This document shows, in pieces, positions 8,776 through 16,368 of a stretch of DNA of 64,000 bases. Each line of letters starts with the position of its first letter. The first letter of the stretch is position 1. Source of the DNA: Mycobacterium sp. ACS4054 (GTDB taxonomy: Bacteria > Actinomycetota > Actinomycetes > Mycobacteriales > Mycobacteriaceae); the NCBI RefSeq assembly GCF_001667275.1, contig NZ_LZHV01000065.1:1-64000 (forward strand), read 5' to 3'. The notes below the pieces were generated by a model. The model saw only the letters and a list, made by a program, of their open reading frames with translations. It was not told where the DNA came from and ran no database searches. The position numbers were made by a program, and so were the translations under genes.

Positions 8776-8825
8776 GTCTTCCTCCCTACGGTCGATTGCT
8801 AAAGCAGTTCCAGACCTACGCTATC

Positions 8826-8849
8826 GTAACCTACGAATCCGTAGGTTAC
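8826..8849. promoter_or_regulatory. Perfect 10-4-10 dyad upstream of desA3
   Basis: The arms GTAACCTACG (8826-8835) and CGTAGGTTAC (8840-8849) are exact reverse complements with AATC between. The site is 51 bp before the desA3 start. The same left arm recurs at 10099-10108 before the reductase gene, so one regulator probably serves both. The form suggests a TetR-type fatty-acid-responsive repressor; which one is unknown. Confidence 0.65.
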
Positions 8850-8862
8850 CTGTGAGTAGCCT

Positions 8863-10083
8863 TTAGATGTCGAGCACACAATCGCCCGACGCGGCCGACA
8901 CGCAGGTCTGAATCCGGGTGCCTGGGTCGTGTTCCGCGCCGGTGCGCAGGTCGCGCACGTGGCCCTCCACCAGGCCGACCACGCACGACTGACATATACC
9001 CATTCGGCAGCCGAAGGGCATCTGCACGCCGGCGCTTTCGCCGGCGTCCATCAACGACGTCGCCGCGTCGGCGGCCACCGAGCGACCACTCTGGGCGAAG
9101 GTGACCGTTCCGCCGGCGCCCGCGGGCGCCGCCTTGGACACGGCGAAGCGTTCCAGGTGCAGCCGCTCGCCGATGCCGGCCGACGACCACACCCTCTCGG
9201 CCTGCGTCAGCATGCCCTCCGGCCCGCAGGCCCAGGTGTGACGCTCGCGCCAGTCCGGGACCTCGTGGTCGAGCAGGGCGAGGTCCAAGCGGCCCCGGCT
9301 GCGGGTCTCCCGCAGCTGCAGGCGATAGCCCGGGTGATCGGCGGCCAGCGCGGCCAGCTCCGCGCGAAACATCACATCCGATTCGGTGGGCGCCGAATGC
9401 ACGTGGGTGATGTCGCCAATCTGGTTGCGGCGCACCAGAGTTCGCAGCATGGACATCACCGGCGTGATTCCGGACCCCGCGGTGAGAAAGAGGATCGACG
9501 GCGGCGCCGGGTCGGGCAGTACGAAGTTGCCCTGCGGCGCGGCCAGCCGGACGACGGTCCCCCGCTCGACGCCGGCAACCAGGTGGGTCGACAGGAAGCC
9601 CTCGGGCATCGCCTTCACGGTGATGGTGACGGTGCGCGACGACCCGGAACCGGACGTTTCGGCGGGGCTGGAGGTGAGCGAATACGACCGCCAGCGCCAG
9701 CGCCCGTCCATCAGCAGGCCGATCCCGATGTACTGACCCGGCTGGTAGTCGAAGTTGAACCCCCAACCCGGCTTGATCACCAGCGTCGCGGAATCCTCGG
9801 TCTCGCGGCGCACCTCGAGGACGCGGCCGCGCAGCTCGCGCGCGGACCACAGCGGGTTGGCCAGGTGCAGGTAGTCGTCGGGCAGCAGCGGTGTGGTGAT
9901 GCGCGCGGCGATCTTGCGCAGCGCGTGCCAGCCGGGGTGCCGGTCGGCGCCGGCGACCACGGGCCGCTTGGTCTCGACGACGTTGCCCGTGATCGAGGGG
10001 TTACGTCTGCCCAGCGGAAGCTCCTGAGGTTTGCGCGGCGTCTTGGTTGCGCTCACCATTGTGGTCGATTCTGAGGGCCTCAC
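8863..10083 (-). CDS. NADPH oxidoreductase with C-terminal 2Fe-2S domain, DesA3 partner
   Basis: A 406-residue orthologue of Rv3230c, which passes electrons from NADPH to DesA3. Domain order: an FAD-binding ferredoxin-reductase barrel (about 65-180, [11 protein letters not shown] and [15 protein letters not shown]), an NAD(P)-binding domain ([16 protein letters not shown], then WACGPEGML) and a C-terminal plant-type ferredoxin domain with Cys ligands in [11 protein letters not shown] plus a later TCV cysteine. The GTG at 10083 is 7 bases below a TACCGT -10 box, which suggests a leaderless start. ATG 10059 is the alternative, with no ribosome site. It is first in the pair with desA3. Confidence 0.92.
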   Translation of the reverse strand: MRPSESTTMVSATKTPRKPQELPLGRRNPSITGNVVETKRPVVAGADRHPGWHALRKIAARITTPLLPDDYLHLANPLWSARELRGRVLEVRRETEDSATLVIKPGWGFNFDYQPGQYIGIGLLMDGRWRWRSYSLTSSPAETSGSGSSRTVTITVKAMPEGFLSTHLVAGVERGTVVRLAAPQGNFVLPDPAPPSILFLTAGSGITPVMSMLRTLVRRNQIGDITHVHSAPTESDVMFRAELAALAADHPGYRLQLRETRSRGRLDLALLDHEVPDWRERHTWACGPEGMLTQAERVWSSAGIGERLHLERFAVSKAAPAGAGGTVTFAQSGRSVAADAATSLMDAGESAGVQMPFGCRMGICQSCVVGLVEGHVRDLRTGAEHDPGTRIQTCVSAASGDCVLDI

Positions 10084-10122
10084 GAAACCTACGGTACCGT
10101 AACCTACGGTTGCGTAGCTAGG
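10084..10122. promoter_or_regulatory. Overlapping operator half-sites and -10 box before the reductase gene
   Basis: Two copies of the desA3-type site overlap here. At 10084-10107 the left arm matches the 8826 arm in 9 of 10 bases and the right arm in 7. At 10099-10122 the left arm matches in all 10 and the right arm in 6. A 12-bp palindrome TACGGTACCGTA (10090-10101) lies at the overlap. A minus-strand TACCGT -10 box (10091-10096) is inside, so binding should block the promoter. Confidence 0.5.
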
Positions 10123-10155
10123 TCGGCGGCACCGAATGCGTCACATCGTTGCCCG

Positions 10156-10659
10156 TCAGAGCAGCTCGAGCAGGAACGGAAGCTCCTGGTTGGCGTACCA
10201 CGCCAGGTCGTGATCCTGGGCGTCGCCGACGATCACCTCGGCGTCCTCGTCGCCCAGGTCGGCGGCGTCGATGACTTCGATCGCTTTGGTCACGTCCGCC
10301 TCCGCCTCCGCGTTGTCGACGTACGCGGCGATCACGTCCTCCAGCGCGACGGGCGCGTCCAGTCTCACCACGGCGTCGTCGAGGTCGGGCCGAAAGCTGA
10401 CGTCGGAGGCCTCGGCGGCCAGCACCGCGCGCCGCGGCGGCAGGGATCCCTCCGCGTCCGGGTCGGCCAGCAGGCGCAGCGACGCCAGCGCCGCCTCGCG
10501 CAGCGCGACCTCGGCGAGCTCGTCGTCGTCCCCCTCGGCGTAGGACTCGCGCAGCGTCGGCGTCAGCGCGAACGCCGTGCCGTTGACGGGCCGCAACGAG
10601 CCCTCGGCCACCAGCCGCTGCAACATCGCGAGCGTGGCCGGTATGTAAACGATCGTCAT
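10156..10659 (-). CDS. Conserved mycobacterial protein, Rv3231c homologue
   Basis: A 167-residue acidic protein starting MTIVYIPATLAML. Its function is not known. The open frame extends upstream to 10815, but that extension is translated repeat sequence (two copies of HDDRKSGGAGR) and is not credible. The protein is mostly helical, rich in Asp, Glu and Ala, with no membrane segment and no motif that I recognise. It lies between the ppk2 and desaturase genes in the M. tuberculosis order. The 127 bp between it and ppk2 hold the 33-bp direct repeats described separately. Confidence 0.8.
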   Translation of the reverse strand: MTIVYIPATLAMLQRLVAEGSLRPVNGTAFALTPTLRESYAEGDDDELAEVALREAALASLRLLADPDAEGSLPPRRAVLAAEASDVSFRPDLDDAVVRLDAPVALEDVIAAYVDNAEAEADVTKAIEVIDAADLGDEDAEVIVGDAQDHDLAWYANQELPFLLELL

Positions 10660-10678
10660 ATCGATGCCTGCCGACCCG

Positions 10679-10791
10679 TCCCCCGCAAGCGGGAGGTACC
10701 CCCAGCGACCGGCTCCGCCGCTCTTGCGATCGTCATGCTCCGATGATGCCGACCCGCTGCGACCGGCTCCGCCGCTCTTGCGATCGTCATG
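10679..10791. repeat. GC-rich hairpin element plus two exact 33-bp direct repeats
   Basis: The 33-bp units at 10705-10737 and 10759-10791 are identical, start-to-start 54 bp. The second contains the ppk2 stop codon. The shared end GATCGTCAT also occurs at the start codon of the next gene (10651-10659). Just before unit 1, 10679-10705 forms a CCCGC/GCGGG hairpin followed by AGGTACCCCCAG, a form that recurs inside the TetR gene at 30504-30533. Interspersed repeats of this kind are, to my knowledge, common in the M. avium group. Confidence 0.75.
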
Positions 10792-11647
10792 AAGCCCCGA
10801 CCAGGGTCGCCGCATAGTCCTCGACGTACCTGGACAGCTCGCGCGGCGGACGCTGATAGTTCCCGCTCACCACCGGCGTCTTGGGCAGCTTGACGTGGGG
10901 CCGCTCGACGTCGTGATAGGAGATGCTCGACAGCAGATGCGCCATCATGTTCAACCGTGCGTGTTTCTTGACGTCGGATTCCACCACGTACCAAGGGCTG
11001 ACGGGGGTGTCGGTGTGCACCATCATCTCGTCCTTTGCGCGTGAATAGTCCTCCCGGCGATACAGCGATTCGGTGTCCATCGGGCTGAGTTTCCATTGCC
11101 GCACAGGATCATTCAGCCGCGCCTTGAACCGGCGCAGTTGCTCGGCCGCGGAAACCGAAAACCAATATTTGCGCAGCAGGATCCCGTCATCGATCAGCAT
11201 CTGCTCGAAGATCGGGGTCTGCCGCAAGAACAGCGCATGCTCTTGCGGCGTGCAGAATCCCATCACCTTCTCCACACCGGCGCGGTTGTACCACGACCGA
11301 TCGAACAACACGATCTCCCCTTTGGCGGGAAGGTGGGCGATATAGCGCTGGTAATACCACTGGCCGCGTTCCCGATCGGTCGGTGCGGGCAACGCGACGA
11401 TGCGGGCCGAGCGCGGGTTGAGGTATTCGGTGATCCGCTTGATGGTTCCGCCCTTGCCCGCGCCGTCGCGACCTTCGAAGACGATCACCACACGTTGGCC
11501 GGCATGCCGTACCCACTCTTGCAGCCTCACGAATTCCGTTTGCAGCCGGAACAATTCGGCTTGGTATACGGCGGCGGAAATTTTGGGCGGGTTCGGCGGC
11601 GTGGATTTCGCCGCCTTCGCCTTGGGGCCCTTTGTCGCGGTACTCAC
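10787..11647 (-). CDS. ppk2: Polyphosphate kinase 2
   Basis: A 286-residue PPK2, orthologue of Rv3232c. It uses polyphosphate to phosphorylate nucleoside diphosphates (mainly GDP to GTP in M. tuberculosis). The P-loop EGRDGAGKGG is at 58-67 and the Walker B/lid region LFDRSWYNR at 114-122, followed by the RRED basic lid segment. Length is normal for class I PPK2. GTG 11647 is preceded at 8 bases by a TATCAT -10 box, so the mRNA may be leaderless. The stop codon lies inside a 33-bp repeat unit. It stands alone between the tgs3-like and Rv3231c-like genes. Confidence 0.95.
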   Translation of the reverse strand: MSTATKGPKAKAAKSTPPNPPKISAAVYQAELFRLQTEFVRLQEWVRHAGQRVVIVFEGRDGAGKGGTIKRITEYLNPRSARIVALPAPTDRERGQWYYQRYIAHLPAKGEIVLFDRSWYNRAGVEKVMGFCTPQEHALFLRQTPIFEQMLIDDGILLRKYWFSVSAAEQLRRFKARLNDPVRQWKLSPMDTESLYRREDYSRAKDEMMVHTDTPVSPWYVVESDVKKHARLNMMAHLLSSISYHDVERPHVKLPKTPVVSGNYQRPPRELSRYVEDYAATLVGAS

Positions 11648-11655
11648 ACCAACGA

Positions 11656-11661
11656 ATGATA
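11656..11661 (-). promoter_or_regulatory. -10 box of ppk2
   Basis: TATCAT on the minus strand is 8 bases before the GTG start, with no Shine-Dalgarno. The short 43-bp gap to the next gene leaves little room for any other promoter. Confidence 0.4.
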
Positions 11662-11690
11662 GAACCGGCCGGCGCTTTCACCCCGGGTAA

Positions 11691-13109
11691 TTAGCGGGAA
11701 GCTTCCAGCAATTCCTCCAGCGATTGGCTCAACAGGCCGGGCAGCAACTCGACGTCGCTCATCGCCTCCCGGTCGGCGTTGATGCCGAAGTACAGCATGC
11801 CGTTGTAGGAGGTCACGCTGATGGCCAGCGCCTGGTTGTGCAGCAGCGGCGGCACGGCGTAGGTCTCCAGCAGCTTGGTGCCGGCGACGTACATCTGCGA
11901 CTGGGCCCCGGGCGCGTTGGTGATCAGCAGGTTGAACGTCCGCCGGGAGAAGCTGGGGAAGCTGGTGGCGACGCGGATGCCCATCGCGTGCAGCGTGGGG
12001 GGCGCGAACCCCGACAGGGTGACGATGGTCCTGGCGTCCACCAGGCGGGCGCCCGTGGGGTTCGACTCGGTGGCGTGCGCGATCTGCGACAGCCGCACCA
12101 CCGCGTTCGGCTCCCCCACCGGCAGGTCGACCAGGAACGGCGTCACCTGGCTGATGGCCTGCCCAGGGCCGGTCGCGTCGAGCTGACCGTCGGCGTAGAT
12201 GGGCAGCGGCGCCATGGCGCGCACCGTCGCGGTCGGCGACACCGCAACCCCGCGTGACATCAGCCAGTTGCCCAGGGCGCCGGCGATCACCGCGAGCACC
12301 ACGTCGTTGACGTCGCAGTCGTATCGCGCGCGCAGCGTGCGGTAGTCCTCGAGGTTGCAGCTGGCCACCGTGAACCTCCGGTGGCGCGAGACGGTGGCGT
12401 TCAGCGGGCTGCTCGGCGCGGTGCCGCGCGCCACGGCCCGCGCGAAATCGACCACCCGGCGGCCCGCCGCGAGGAGCTCGCCATGGTTGGTCACCAGGCC
12501 GCCGATGGCCGACCCGACGGCCTGCAGCTGGGTGCCCGGCCCGACGAACCAGTCGCCGATGGCGCCGAAGATCAGCCGCGCGTTACCCGGGTCGCGCTCG
12601 GGGACCCAGATATCCTCGGGCAGCGCCGGGGGGCGCCTGGTGCGGTCGGCGATGACATGGTTGATCTCGAGCGCCGCCATGCCGCTGATCAGGGCTTGAT
12701 GCGACTTGGTGTAGAGGGCGACCCGGTTCTTGGCCAGACCCTCGACCAGGTACATCTCCCACAGCGGCCGTGACTTGTCCAGCGGCCGGGCGGCCAGCCG
12801 GGCGATGAGCTCGTGCAGCTGTTCGTCGCTGCCCGGCGAGGGCAGCGCGGAGCGCCGCACGTGGTAGGTGATGTCGAAGTCGGCGTCGTCCACCCAGACC
12901 GGCCGGGCCGAGCCGACCCGCACCTCGCGGACCTTCTGGCGATAGCGCGGGATCTGGGGCAACCGATGTTCCACGGTGGCCAGCAGCGTCTCGTAGCTCA
13001 GCCCCGCGCGGGGCCGGCGCAGGATCGACAGCGATCCGACGTACATCGGGGTGGCCGTGTTCTCCAGCCGAAAAAACGACGCGTCCGATGGGGACAACCG
13101 GGTCACCAT
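11691..13109 (-). CDS. tgs3: WS/DGAT-family acyltransferase with altered active-site motif
   Basis: A 472-residue wax ester synthase/diacylglycerol acyltransferase-like protein that spans both domains. In M. tuberculosis the corresponding locus is, as I recall, split into Rv3234c (tgs3) and Rv3233c. The N-terminal LSPSDASFFRLENTATPMYVG and the C-terminal LLITNAPGAQSQMYVAG blocks are typical. The catalytic HHxxxDG motif is replaced: residues 137-143 read HQALISG, so the second His is Gln and the Asp is Ser. Triacylglycerol synthase activity is therefore doubtful. GAGGAGGAC lies 9 bases before ATG 13109. Confidence 0.88.
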   Translation of the reverse strand: MVTRLSPSDASFFRLENTATPMYVGSLSILRRPRAGLSYETLLATVEHRLPQIPRYRQKVREVRVGSARPVWVDDADFDITYHVRRSALPSPGSDEQLHELIARLAARPLDKSRPLWEMYLVEGLAKNRVALYTKSHQALISGMAALEINHVIADRTRRPPALPEDIWVPERDPGNARLIFGAIGDWFVGPGTQLQAVGSAIGGLVTNHGELLAAGRRVVDFARAVARGTAPSSPLNATVSRHRRFTVASCNLEDYRTLRARYDCDVNDVVLAVIAGALGNWLMSRGVAVSPTATVRAMAPLPIYADGQLDATGPGQAISQVTPFLVDLPVGEPNAVVRLSQIAHATESNPTGARLVDARTIVTLSGFAPPTLHAMGIRVATSFPSFSRRTFNLLITNAPGAQSQMYVAGTKLLETYAVPPLLHNQALAISVTSYNGMLYFGINADREAMSDVELLPGLLSQSLEELLEASR

Positions 13110-13236
13110 GGGGGCGCAGTCCTCCTCATCGAATCATCGCCCTGCTGGGAAAGGCGATGTCCCGCCCACCGTAATCGCCCGGCCGAGCGCGGGCACGCGC
13201 GAGCCCGAGTTGTGCCATGATGACGACTGCCTGCCA

Positions 13237-13279
13237 CTCTCCAGCGGGCTCTTGCGAGTTCGGCCGAAGAGTTGGAGAG
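13237..13279 (+). promoter_or_regulatory. Hairpin that could hide the ribosome binding site of the Rv3235-like gene
   Basis: CTCTCC (13237-13242) pairs with GGAGAG (13274-13279), and CTCTT (13249-13253) pairs with AAGAG (13267-13271). GGAGAG is the Shine-Dalgarno of the gene starting at 13285. The fold has an asymmetric internal loop (6 against 2 nt) and a 13-nt apical loop. Regulation by RNA structure is an inference. Confidence 0.35.
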
Positions 13280-13284
13280 TGCGC

Positions 13285-13824
13285 GTGAACACCAGTCCAG
13301 TCGCGGGTCCTTCCGGCGCCTTCGCCGTCCTACCCGTCGTCGACTACGAGCCACCCCCACAAGACATATCGCAGAACGCGCCCGCGTGCCGCCCGTCGAC
13401 GCGCGCGCCGCTGCGCCGGCGCAGCCCGCACGCGCCGCACCGCCCCCATCCGCCCGGCAGGCAACCCGCGGAACAGCCCCGCCCCGTCATGTCGGCGGCG
13501 ATGCGCCAGGCGGCGACCTTCGCCGACGCCGCGTTGCGCCGGGTGCTGGAAGTCATCGACCGCCGCCGCCCCGTCGCCCAACTGCGCGCGTTGCTGACGC
13601 CGACCCTGATGGATTCCGTTGTCGCGGTGGGCCATTCGGCCGCCGGCCAGCAGGGCGCCGCGGTGCTGCGCCGGCTGCGGCTGCAGCCGGCGGGTCACCG
13701 CGACCCCGACACCGCCGCCGAGGTGTTCGGCTCCTACAGCCGCGGGAACCGGGTCCACGCCATCGCCTGCCGCGTCGAGCGCGCGCCCGCCGGGTGGCTG
13801 GTGGTGGCCCTGCACATCGGTTGA
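13285..13824 (+). CDS. Ala/Arg/Pro-rich protein, Rv3235 homologue
   Basis: A 179-residue protein of unknown function. The first 75 residues are a disordered, proline- and arginine-rich tail (YEPPPQ, APLRRRSPHAPHRPHPPG). The C-terminal half is a compact domain (AATFADAALRRVLEVIDRRRP, then AEVFGSYSRGNRVHAIACRVE and WLVVALHI) of the type found in small actinobacterial proteins such as Rv3235. I chose GTG 13285 because GGAGAG lies 5 bases upstream; GTG 13279 is also in frame. It is divergent from the tgs3-like gene and convergent with the antiporter gene (5-bp gap). Confidence 0.75.
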   Translation: MNTSPVAGPSGAFAVLPVVDYEPPPQDISQNAPACRPSTRAPLRRRSPHAPHRPHPPGRQPAEQPRPVMSAAMRQAATFADAALRRVLEVIDRRRPVAQLRALLTPTLMDSVVAVGHSAAGQQGAAVLRRLRLQPAGHRDPDTAAEVFGSYSRGNRVHAIACRVERAPAGWLVVALHIG

Positions 13825-13829
13825 CTCCC

Positions 13830-14987
13830 CTAGCGCGGGGGCCCGGCGCTGGGCGCGAGCGGGCCGCCGGTATAGCGGGCCAACACGGGACCCACGATCG
13901 CCATGATGAAGACGTACGACGTCGCCAGCGCGGCGACGGCGGGGATCGACGTGCCCGCCAACCCGATGATGATCAGCGAGAACTCGCCCCGCGCGATCAG
14001 GGCGGTGCCCGCGCGCAGTTGCCCGCGGCGGGCCACCCCGTCGCGCCGGGCGGCGAACACCCCGGTGGCCACCTTGGTCGCCGCGGTGACCACGGCCAGT
14101 ATCAGCGCCGCCGGCAGCATCGGGACGAGCTCGTGCGGGTCGACCGAGAAGCCGATCGCCAGGAAGAAGATCGCGGCGAACAGATCGCGCAACGGGCCCA
14201 GCACCTCGCGCGCCCGTTTCGCCGTCTCCCCGGTCAGTGTCAGCCCCACCAGGAACGCGCCCACGGCGGCCGACGCGTGCAGCGATTCGGCCATCGCGGC
14301 CACGATCAGGGTGATGCCCAGCACCCGCAGCAGCAGCTGTTCGGAATCGGGATGTTCGACCAGGCGTCCGACGTGGTGGCCCCAGCGGTAGGACGCGGCG
14401 AACGCCGCCAACAGCGCGGCCACCGCCGCCACCATCCCGACGACGGCGTGCAGCCACCCGCCGCCCGAGGCCAGCACGGCGAACAGCGGCAGGTAGGCCG
14501 CCATCGCGAAATCCTCCAGCACCAGCACGGACAGCACCGCCGGCGTCTCCCGGTTACCGAGCCGGCGCAGGTCCTCCAGCAGGCGCGCGATGACGCCCGA
14601 GGAGGAGATGTAGGTGACGCCGGCCAGGCACAGGATGGCCACGCCGTCCAGTCCCAGCAGCCAGCCGGCGACCGCGCCGGGGGTCGCGTTCAGCACGGCG
14701 TCCACGCCCGCGGACGGCAGGTGGTGCCGCAGGCTGGCGGCGAATTCGGCCGCGGAGAACTCCAGGCCCAGGGTCAGCAGCAGCAACACGACGCCGATGG
14801 GCGCGCTCGTCGTGATGAACTGGCCGCCGGCGGCCAGCGGCAGTATTCCGCCCTTACCCAGCGACAGTCCCGCCAGCAGGTAGACCGGAATCGGCGACAA
14901 CGCGAATCGGCGTGCCACGGCGCCCAATACGGCCAGCGTGGCCAGGAGGGCGCCGACTTGTAGCAACAGCGCCCACGAAACTTGCAC
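13830..14987 (-). CDS. CPA2-type K+/H+ antiporter, Rv3236c homologue
   Basis: A 385-residue integral membrane protein with 11 to 12 hydrophobic segments, starting with LLLQVGALLATLAVLGAVARR. It has the monovalent cation/proton antiporter-2 (Kef/KhtU) pattern, including GLSLGKGGILPL, FLVGLTLTGET and FLAIGFSVDP. It lacks a cytoplasmic TrkA-N domain; the regulatory part is the separate gene immediately upstream, four bases away, so the two form a KhtT/KhtU-like pair. The likely role is potassium efflux in exchange for protons under pH or electrophile stress. Confidence 0.9.
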   Translation of the reverse strand: MQVSWALLLQVGALLATLAVLGAVARRFALSPIPVYLLAGLSLGKGGILPLAAGGQFITTSAPIGVVLLLLTLGLEFSAAEFAASLRHHLPSAGVDAVLNATPGAVAGWLLGLDGVAILCLAGVTYISSSGVIARLLEDLRRLGNRETPAVLSVLVLEDFAMAAYLPLFAVLASGGGWLHAVVGMVAAVAALLAAFAASYRWGHHVGRLVEHPDSEQLLLRVLGITLIVAAMAESLHASAAVGAFLVGLTLTGETAKRAREVLGPLRDLFAAIFFLAIGFSVDPHELVPMLPAALILAVVTAATKVATGVFAARRDGVARRGQLRAGTALIARGEFSLIIIGLAGTSIPAVAALATSYVFIMAIVGPVLARYTGGPLAPSAGPPR

Positions 14988-14991
14988 CGGC

Positions 14992-15474
14992 TCAGCCCTT
15001 GTCGATGATCTGCTCGACGCCGGCGATGCCGTCCTGGGTTCCGATTACGATCAAAACGTCTCGCGCATGCAGCATTTCGGCCGGCCCGGGCGAGGCGAGC
15101 ACCTCGTCGTTGCGCACGATCGCGACGATGGAGGCGCCGGTGCGGGTCCGCGCGTGGGTGTCGCCCAGCGGGTGGTCGACGAACGGGCTGCTGGCCAGGA
15201 TGTGAACCTGTCCGGTCTCGAGTCCGGGTATCTCGCGGGCCAGCTCGGTGAACCGCTCGGCGATCCGGGGCGCGCCCAGGATCGCGGCCACCGCCTCGGC
15301 CTCTTCCTCGCTGAGGTGCAGCAGCGGGCGGGCCTCGTCGGGATCCTCCCGGGCATAGACGACGACCTCGAAGTCTCCGCTGCGCCGCGCGATGATGCCG
15401 ATGCGGTCGCCCTTGTGGTCGGTGAACTCGTAGCGAAGGCCGACGCCCGGCAGCAGCACCTCCTTGACATCCAT
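14992..15474 (-). CDS. TrkA-C domain regulatory subunit of the antiporter, Rv3237c homologue
   Basis: A 160-residue soluble protein, first gene of the antiporter operon. The N-terminal part (MDVKEVLLPGVGLRYEF, DHKGDRIGIIARRSGDFEVVVY) and the C-terminal TrkA-C domain (about 75-160, ending ARDVLIVIGTQDGIAGVEQ) match KhtT-type regulators (COG0490), which bind nucleotides or ions and gate the partner channel. The stop is 4 bp from the start of the transporter gene. It probably sits on the cytoplasmic face of the antiporter. Confidence 0.88.
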   Translation of the reverse strand: MDVKEVLLPGVGLRYEFTDHKGDRIGIIARRSGDFEVVVYAREDPDEARPLLHLSEEEAEAVAAILGAPRIAERFTELAREIPGLETGQVHILASSPFVDHPLGDTHARTRTGASIVAIVRNDEVLASPGPAEMLHARDVLIVIGTQDGIAGVEQIIDKG

Positions 15475-15543
15475 ACCGTCAATCCTGACAGGTCGGACGG
15501 CGGCGCCGGTGCCGGATCGGCGGGCTCCTAGAGAACTGCTGAA

Positions 15544-16299
15544 TCAGCCCTGCCGCGCCATCTCGGTGCTGTGCCGGCGCGGAATCGGCAGCAGCATGGA
15601 CACCTCACGGCGGTAGTCGGCGTACTGGTGACCGAGCGCCGCGATCAGGTCGCGCTCCTCGAGCTGCGTGGCGATCAGGATGTAGCCCGTCATGCCGATC
15701 GAGAACAGCAGGTGTCCGGCCGTCATGACGGGCGCGGCCCAGAACGCGATGACCATGCCGAGCATCAGCGGGTGGCGCACCACCCGGTAGAGCAGGCGGA
15801 CGCGGAATTCGATGCTGGTGTACGGCTGTTGGCGCGACGCCAGGTACACCTGCCGCAGCCCGAACAGGTCGAAGTGGTTGATCAGGAAGGTCGCCAGCAG
15901 CGCGATCGCCCAGCCGAGCCAGAACAGCGCCCACAGCACCCCGCGGGCCGCGGGCATCCGCACATCCCAGATCACCGTCGGCATCGTTCGCCATTGCCAA
16001 TACAGCAGGGCCAGCACCACGCTCGAGAACAGCACGTAGGTGCTGCGCTCGATCGCCGACGGGACGAAGCGCGTCCACCAGCGCTTGAACCCGGGCCGGG
16101 CCATCACGCTGTGCTGGATCCCGAACAGGGCGACCAACGCCGCGTTGATCGGCATCGCCTCGGCGAGCGGCGCGGCGAGCCCGCGGTCGACGCTTCGTGG
16201 CACCGCGAAGTTGCCCACGAAGGCGATGAGATACAGAAAGGCCGCGAGGAAGAGCAGGTACGCCGCGGCGCCGTAACCAAGCGTCAAGTATCGCTTCAT
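15544..16299 (-). CDS. mddA: Methanethiol S-methyltransferase-like membrane protein
   Basis: A 251-residue membrane protein, orthologue of Rv3238c, for which methanethiol methylation to dimethyl sulfide has been described. It has five or so membrane segments (LGYGAAAYLLFLAAFLYLIAFVG first). The C-terminal NnrU/isoprenylcysteine-methyltransferase-like SAM region reads VRHPLMLGMVIAFW and LEERDLIAALGHQYADYRREV. I chose ATG 16299, giving MKRYLTLGYG, over the longer frame to 16335 because the extra residues are not membrane-like. The gene is monocistronic between the antiporter operon and the HD-GYP gene. Confidence 0.8.
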   Translation of the reverse strand: MKRYLTLGYGAAAYLLFLAAFLYLIAFVGNFAVPRSVDRGLAAPLAEAMPINAALVALFGIQHSVMARPGFKRWWTRFVPSAIERSTYVLFSSVVLALLYWQWRTMPTVIWDVRMPAARGVLWALFWLGWAIALLATFLINHFDLFGLRQVYLASRQQPYTSIEFRVRLLYRVVRHPLMLGMVIAFWAAPVMTAGHLLFSIGMTGYILIATQLEERDLIAALGHQYADYRREVSMLLPIPRRHSTEMARQG

Positions 16300-16368
16300 G
16301 GGCTTAGTGTCCGCCGCGTGGAAGCGCGCGACCATAGGTCGTTTGCCTCATCTTTGCCGGGCGGGGCA

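Noticed and set aside
10705-10791. Possible CRISPR array
   Set aside because: Only two repeat units, a 21-bp spacer, no cas genes, and the second unit overlaps a coding end.
10660-10815. N-terminal extension of the Rv3231c-like protein and a 146-codon frame across the 33-bp repeats
   Set aside because: They translate repeat DNA (duplicate HDDRKSGGAGR or MTIARAAEPVA strings) and are not part of any recognisable protein.
13272-14963. Long rightward open frame (563 codons) across the antiporter gene
   Set aside because: It is antisense to a membrane protein with clear family motifs; its product is a Gln/Arg/Gly-rich low-complexity string typical of reverse-frame overprinting in GC-rich DNA.
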